Source: CAYGTK01 sp964352775 (GTDB lineage Bacteria > Bacteroidota > Bacteroidia > Chitinophagales > CAIOSU01). From it: a stretch of 5,978 nt of DNA. Below the pieces are notes generated by a model that was given only the letters and a program-made list of their open reading frames with translations, did no database searches and had not been told where the DNA came from. The stretch spans positions 1 through 5,978 of the forward strand of contig CAYGTK010000228.1 in the NCBI GenBank assembly GCA_964352775.1. Direction: 5' to 3'. Made by a program: the position numbers and the translations under genes. Shown here piece after piece: positions 4,937-5,978 of this stretch (positions within the stretch are counted from its first letter, which is position 1; every line of letters begins with the position of its first letter).

Positions 4937-5978
4937 ATGACTAATTTTATACCTATGAATCTAAATGATGTATTTATTGGAATTGCTGCTAAAAAGCTAA
5001 GTGCGGTTGAAGTTGAAAAAAAAAGTTCAAATCAACATGAGCTTAACGGGATAAGTGGTTTTAGAAAGATGTTTGGTGATGATAAACGTCACTTTGCAGG
5101 TAAATTCTTATACCTAGGCGAAGAGGAGGGAGATGTAATAGAAGCAGAGGGTGACCTTACTTGGTATGATGCTCGAGAAAACCATAAAACAAGAACAGAG
5201 TTCCGACTCTATTATCCAAGTAACGGGGTAATGGATGCTGCTAAAGAAAATGATACTCTTACTGTTGGCTTTACTAAAGATCAGGAATTGGTTATAATTA
5301 TTACTGCGGAAGCTTCTACTGCAGATAATCAGATAAAATGGTTGTTTGATGTACGGGATGTAGGAAGTAAAATGATTTTTAGAGAATTTTCTAGTGATAC
5401 ACCTGAAGTCGGATTTGCAGGGAAGCTAGTTCTAGAGCGACTTGGAGTTTTGACCGAAGATTCTCAAGAAGATAAGCTAACATTACTTTTAGATGCATTT
5501 GGTCCAACATTTCCTAAGACACATATTTTCTCTGAATTTTCAAGAAATGATTATTTAACTAATCAACAAAACACCGATGACTGTGATTCCTTATTGGTAA
5601 GTTTTATGACTCATGAACAAATGTTGTTTAAGACTTTAGAAAGGCATTTAGTTGAAGAGCATCTTAACATGGGCTTTGGTTCAGATGAAAATAAGGTAGA
5701 GCGATTTATAAAATTCTCACTTTCTGTTCAGAACAGGCGTAAATCGAGAGCGGGACACGCGTTTGAGCATCACACAGCATTTCTCTTTGATAAAAACAAT
5801 ATTAACTACTCTCGTGGCGTAAAAACTGAAAGGAATAACAAACCAGACTTTGTTTTCCCCAGTATTGATTTTTATAAAGACCCAACTTTTCCATCAGCTT
5901 CATTAAGTATGCTAGGTTTAAAGACCACAGCAAAAGATAGGTGGCGACAAATAGTACCGGAAGCGGATAGGGTAACCC
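4937..5978 (+). CDS. EcoRII-type restriction endonuclease, partial (C-terminus beyond the window)
   Basis: The frame is open from ATG 4937 to the right edge: 347 codons, compared with about 400 residues for EcoRII. Residues about 1-165 correspond to the N-terminal effector DNA-binding domain of EcoRII-like enzymes. Residues about 175 onward form the catalytic domain: RKSRAGHAFEHHTAFLF (268-284), SRGVKTERNNKPDFVFPSID (292-311) and LGLKTTAKDRWRQIVPEADR (327-346). This gives a PD-(D/E)xK-type site, with E277, D304 and K329 as likely catalytic residues; spacings of 27 and 25 match those I recall for EcoRII. EcoRII cuts at CCWGG; that specificity here is inference. An in-frame TAA at 4898 and the lack of another start codon fix the 5' end; ATG 4955 is an alternative. 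The leader is A-rich without a Shine-Dalgarno sequence. Base composition is AT-richer than the other genes, suggesting transfer. A protecting cytosine methyltransferase is expected nearby but not visible. Confidence 0.9.
   Translation, partial: MTNFIPMNLNDVFIGIAAKKLSAVEVEKKSSNQHELNGISGFRKMFGDDKRHFAGKFLYLGEEEGDVIEAEGDLTWYDARENHKTRTEFRLYYPSNGVMDAAKENDTLTVGFTKDQELVIIITAEASTADNQIKWLFDVRDVGSKMIFREFSSDTPEVGFAGKLVLERLGVLTEDSQEDKLTLLLDAFGPTFPKTHIFSEFSRNDYLTNQQNTDDCDSLLVSFMTHEQMLFKTLERHLVEEHLNMGFGSDENKVERFIKFSLSVQNRRKSRAGHAFEHHTAFLFDKNNINYSRGVKTERNNKPDFVFPSIDFYKDPTFPSASLSMLGLKTTAKDRWRQIVPEADRVT

Noticed and set aside
4920..4948. Short inverted repeats around the restriction gene start (TAGTC/GACTA and AAAAT/ATTTT), as a controller-protein box or translational hairpin
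   Set aside because: Five-base arms in very AT-rich sequence are expected by chance, and there is no second box or visible controller gene.

Overview
The window looks like chromosomal DNA from a member of the Bacteroidota, perhaps near Chitinophagales; the rank below phylum is a guess. The evidence is A-rich start regions without a Shine-Dalgarno sequence, a candidate promoter of the TTG / TAnnTTTG type, a short lipoprotein signal ending in SAC, and the protein types present. The left three quarters carry ordinary chromosomal genes at roughly 43-50% GC. The last kilobase is an AT-richer restriction gene, in the upper 30s by eye on sample lines.

Layout. On the minus strand, reading leftward, pyrE (917-1558, orotate phosphoribosyltransferase) is followed after 42 bp by the start of a membrane-anchored PAS sensor protein that runs off the left edge (1-874). 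A 169-bp divergent intergenic region separates pyrE from a plus-strand pair: an M42-family metallo-aminopeptidase (1728-2819) and, 1 bp later, an eight- to nine-helix membrane protein related to UbiA prenyltransferases (2821-3714). That protein keeps the second Asp-rich motif but lacks the first. Convergent to it, and overlapping its last 31 bp, is a lipoprotein with a CpcT/CpeT-type domain (3684-4364, minus).

Next comes 572 bp without a credible gene (4365-4936). It is rich in structure: a 10-bp-stem palindrome, an 11-bp direct repeat, a run of spaced G-tracts, and a chain of hairpins including a GAAA tetraloop. The window ends inside a plus-strand gene for an EcoRII-type restriction endonuclease (4937-5978, about 347 residues visible). 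It has an intact candidate Glu/Asp/Lys active site and is cut by the window edge near its C-terminus. No partner cytosine methyltransferase is visible; one would be expected just beyond the right edge.

The genes do not form one pathway. The left part reads as housekeeping plus cell-envelope genes. The right edge reads as the start of an acquired restriction-modification locus inserted behind a repeat-like, structured spacer. I see no clear sign of a wholly new system. The points most worth following are the structured spacer, the UbiA-like protein without its first Asp motif, the CpcT/CpeT-like lipoprotein outside a phototroph context, and the EcoRII-type gene.
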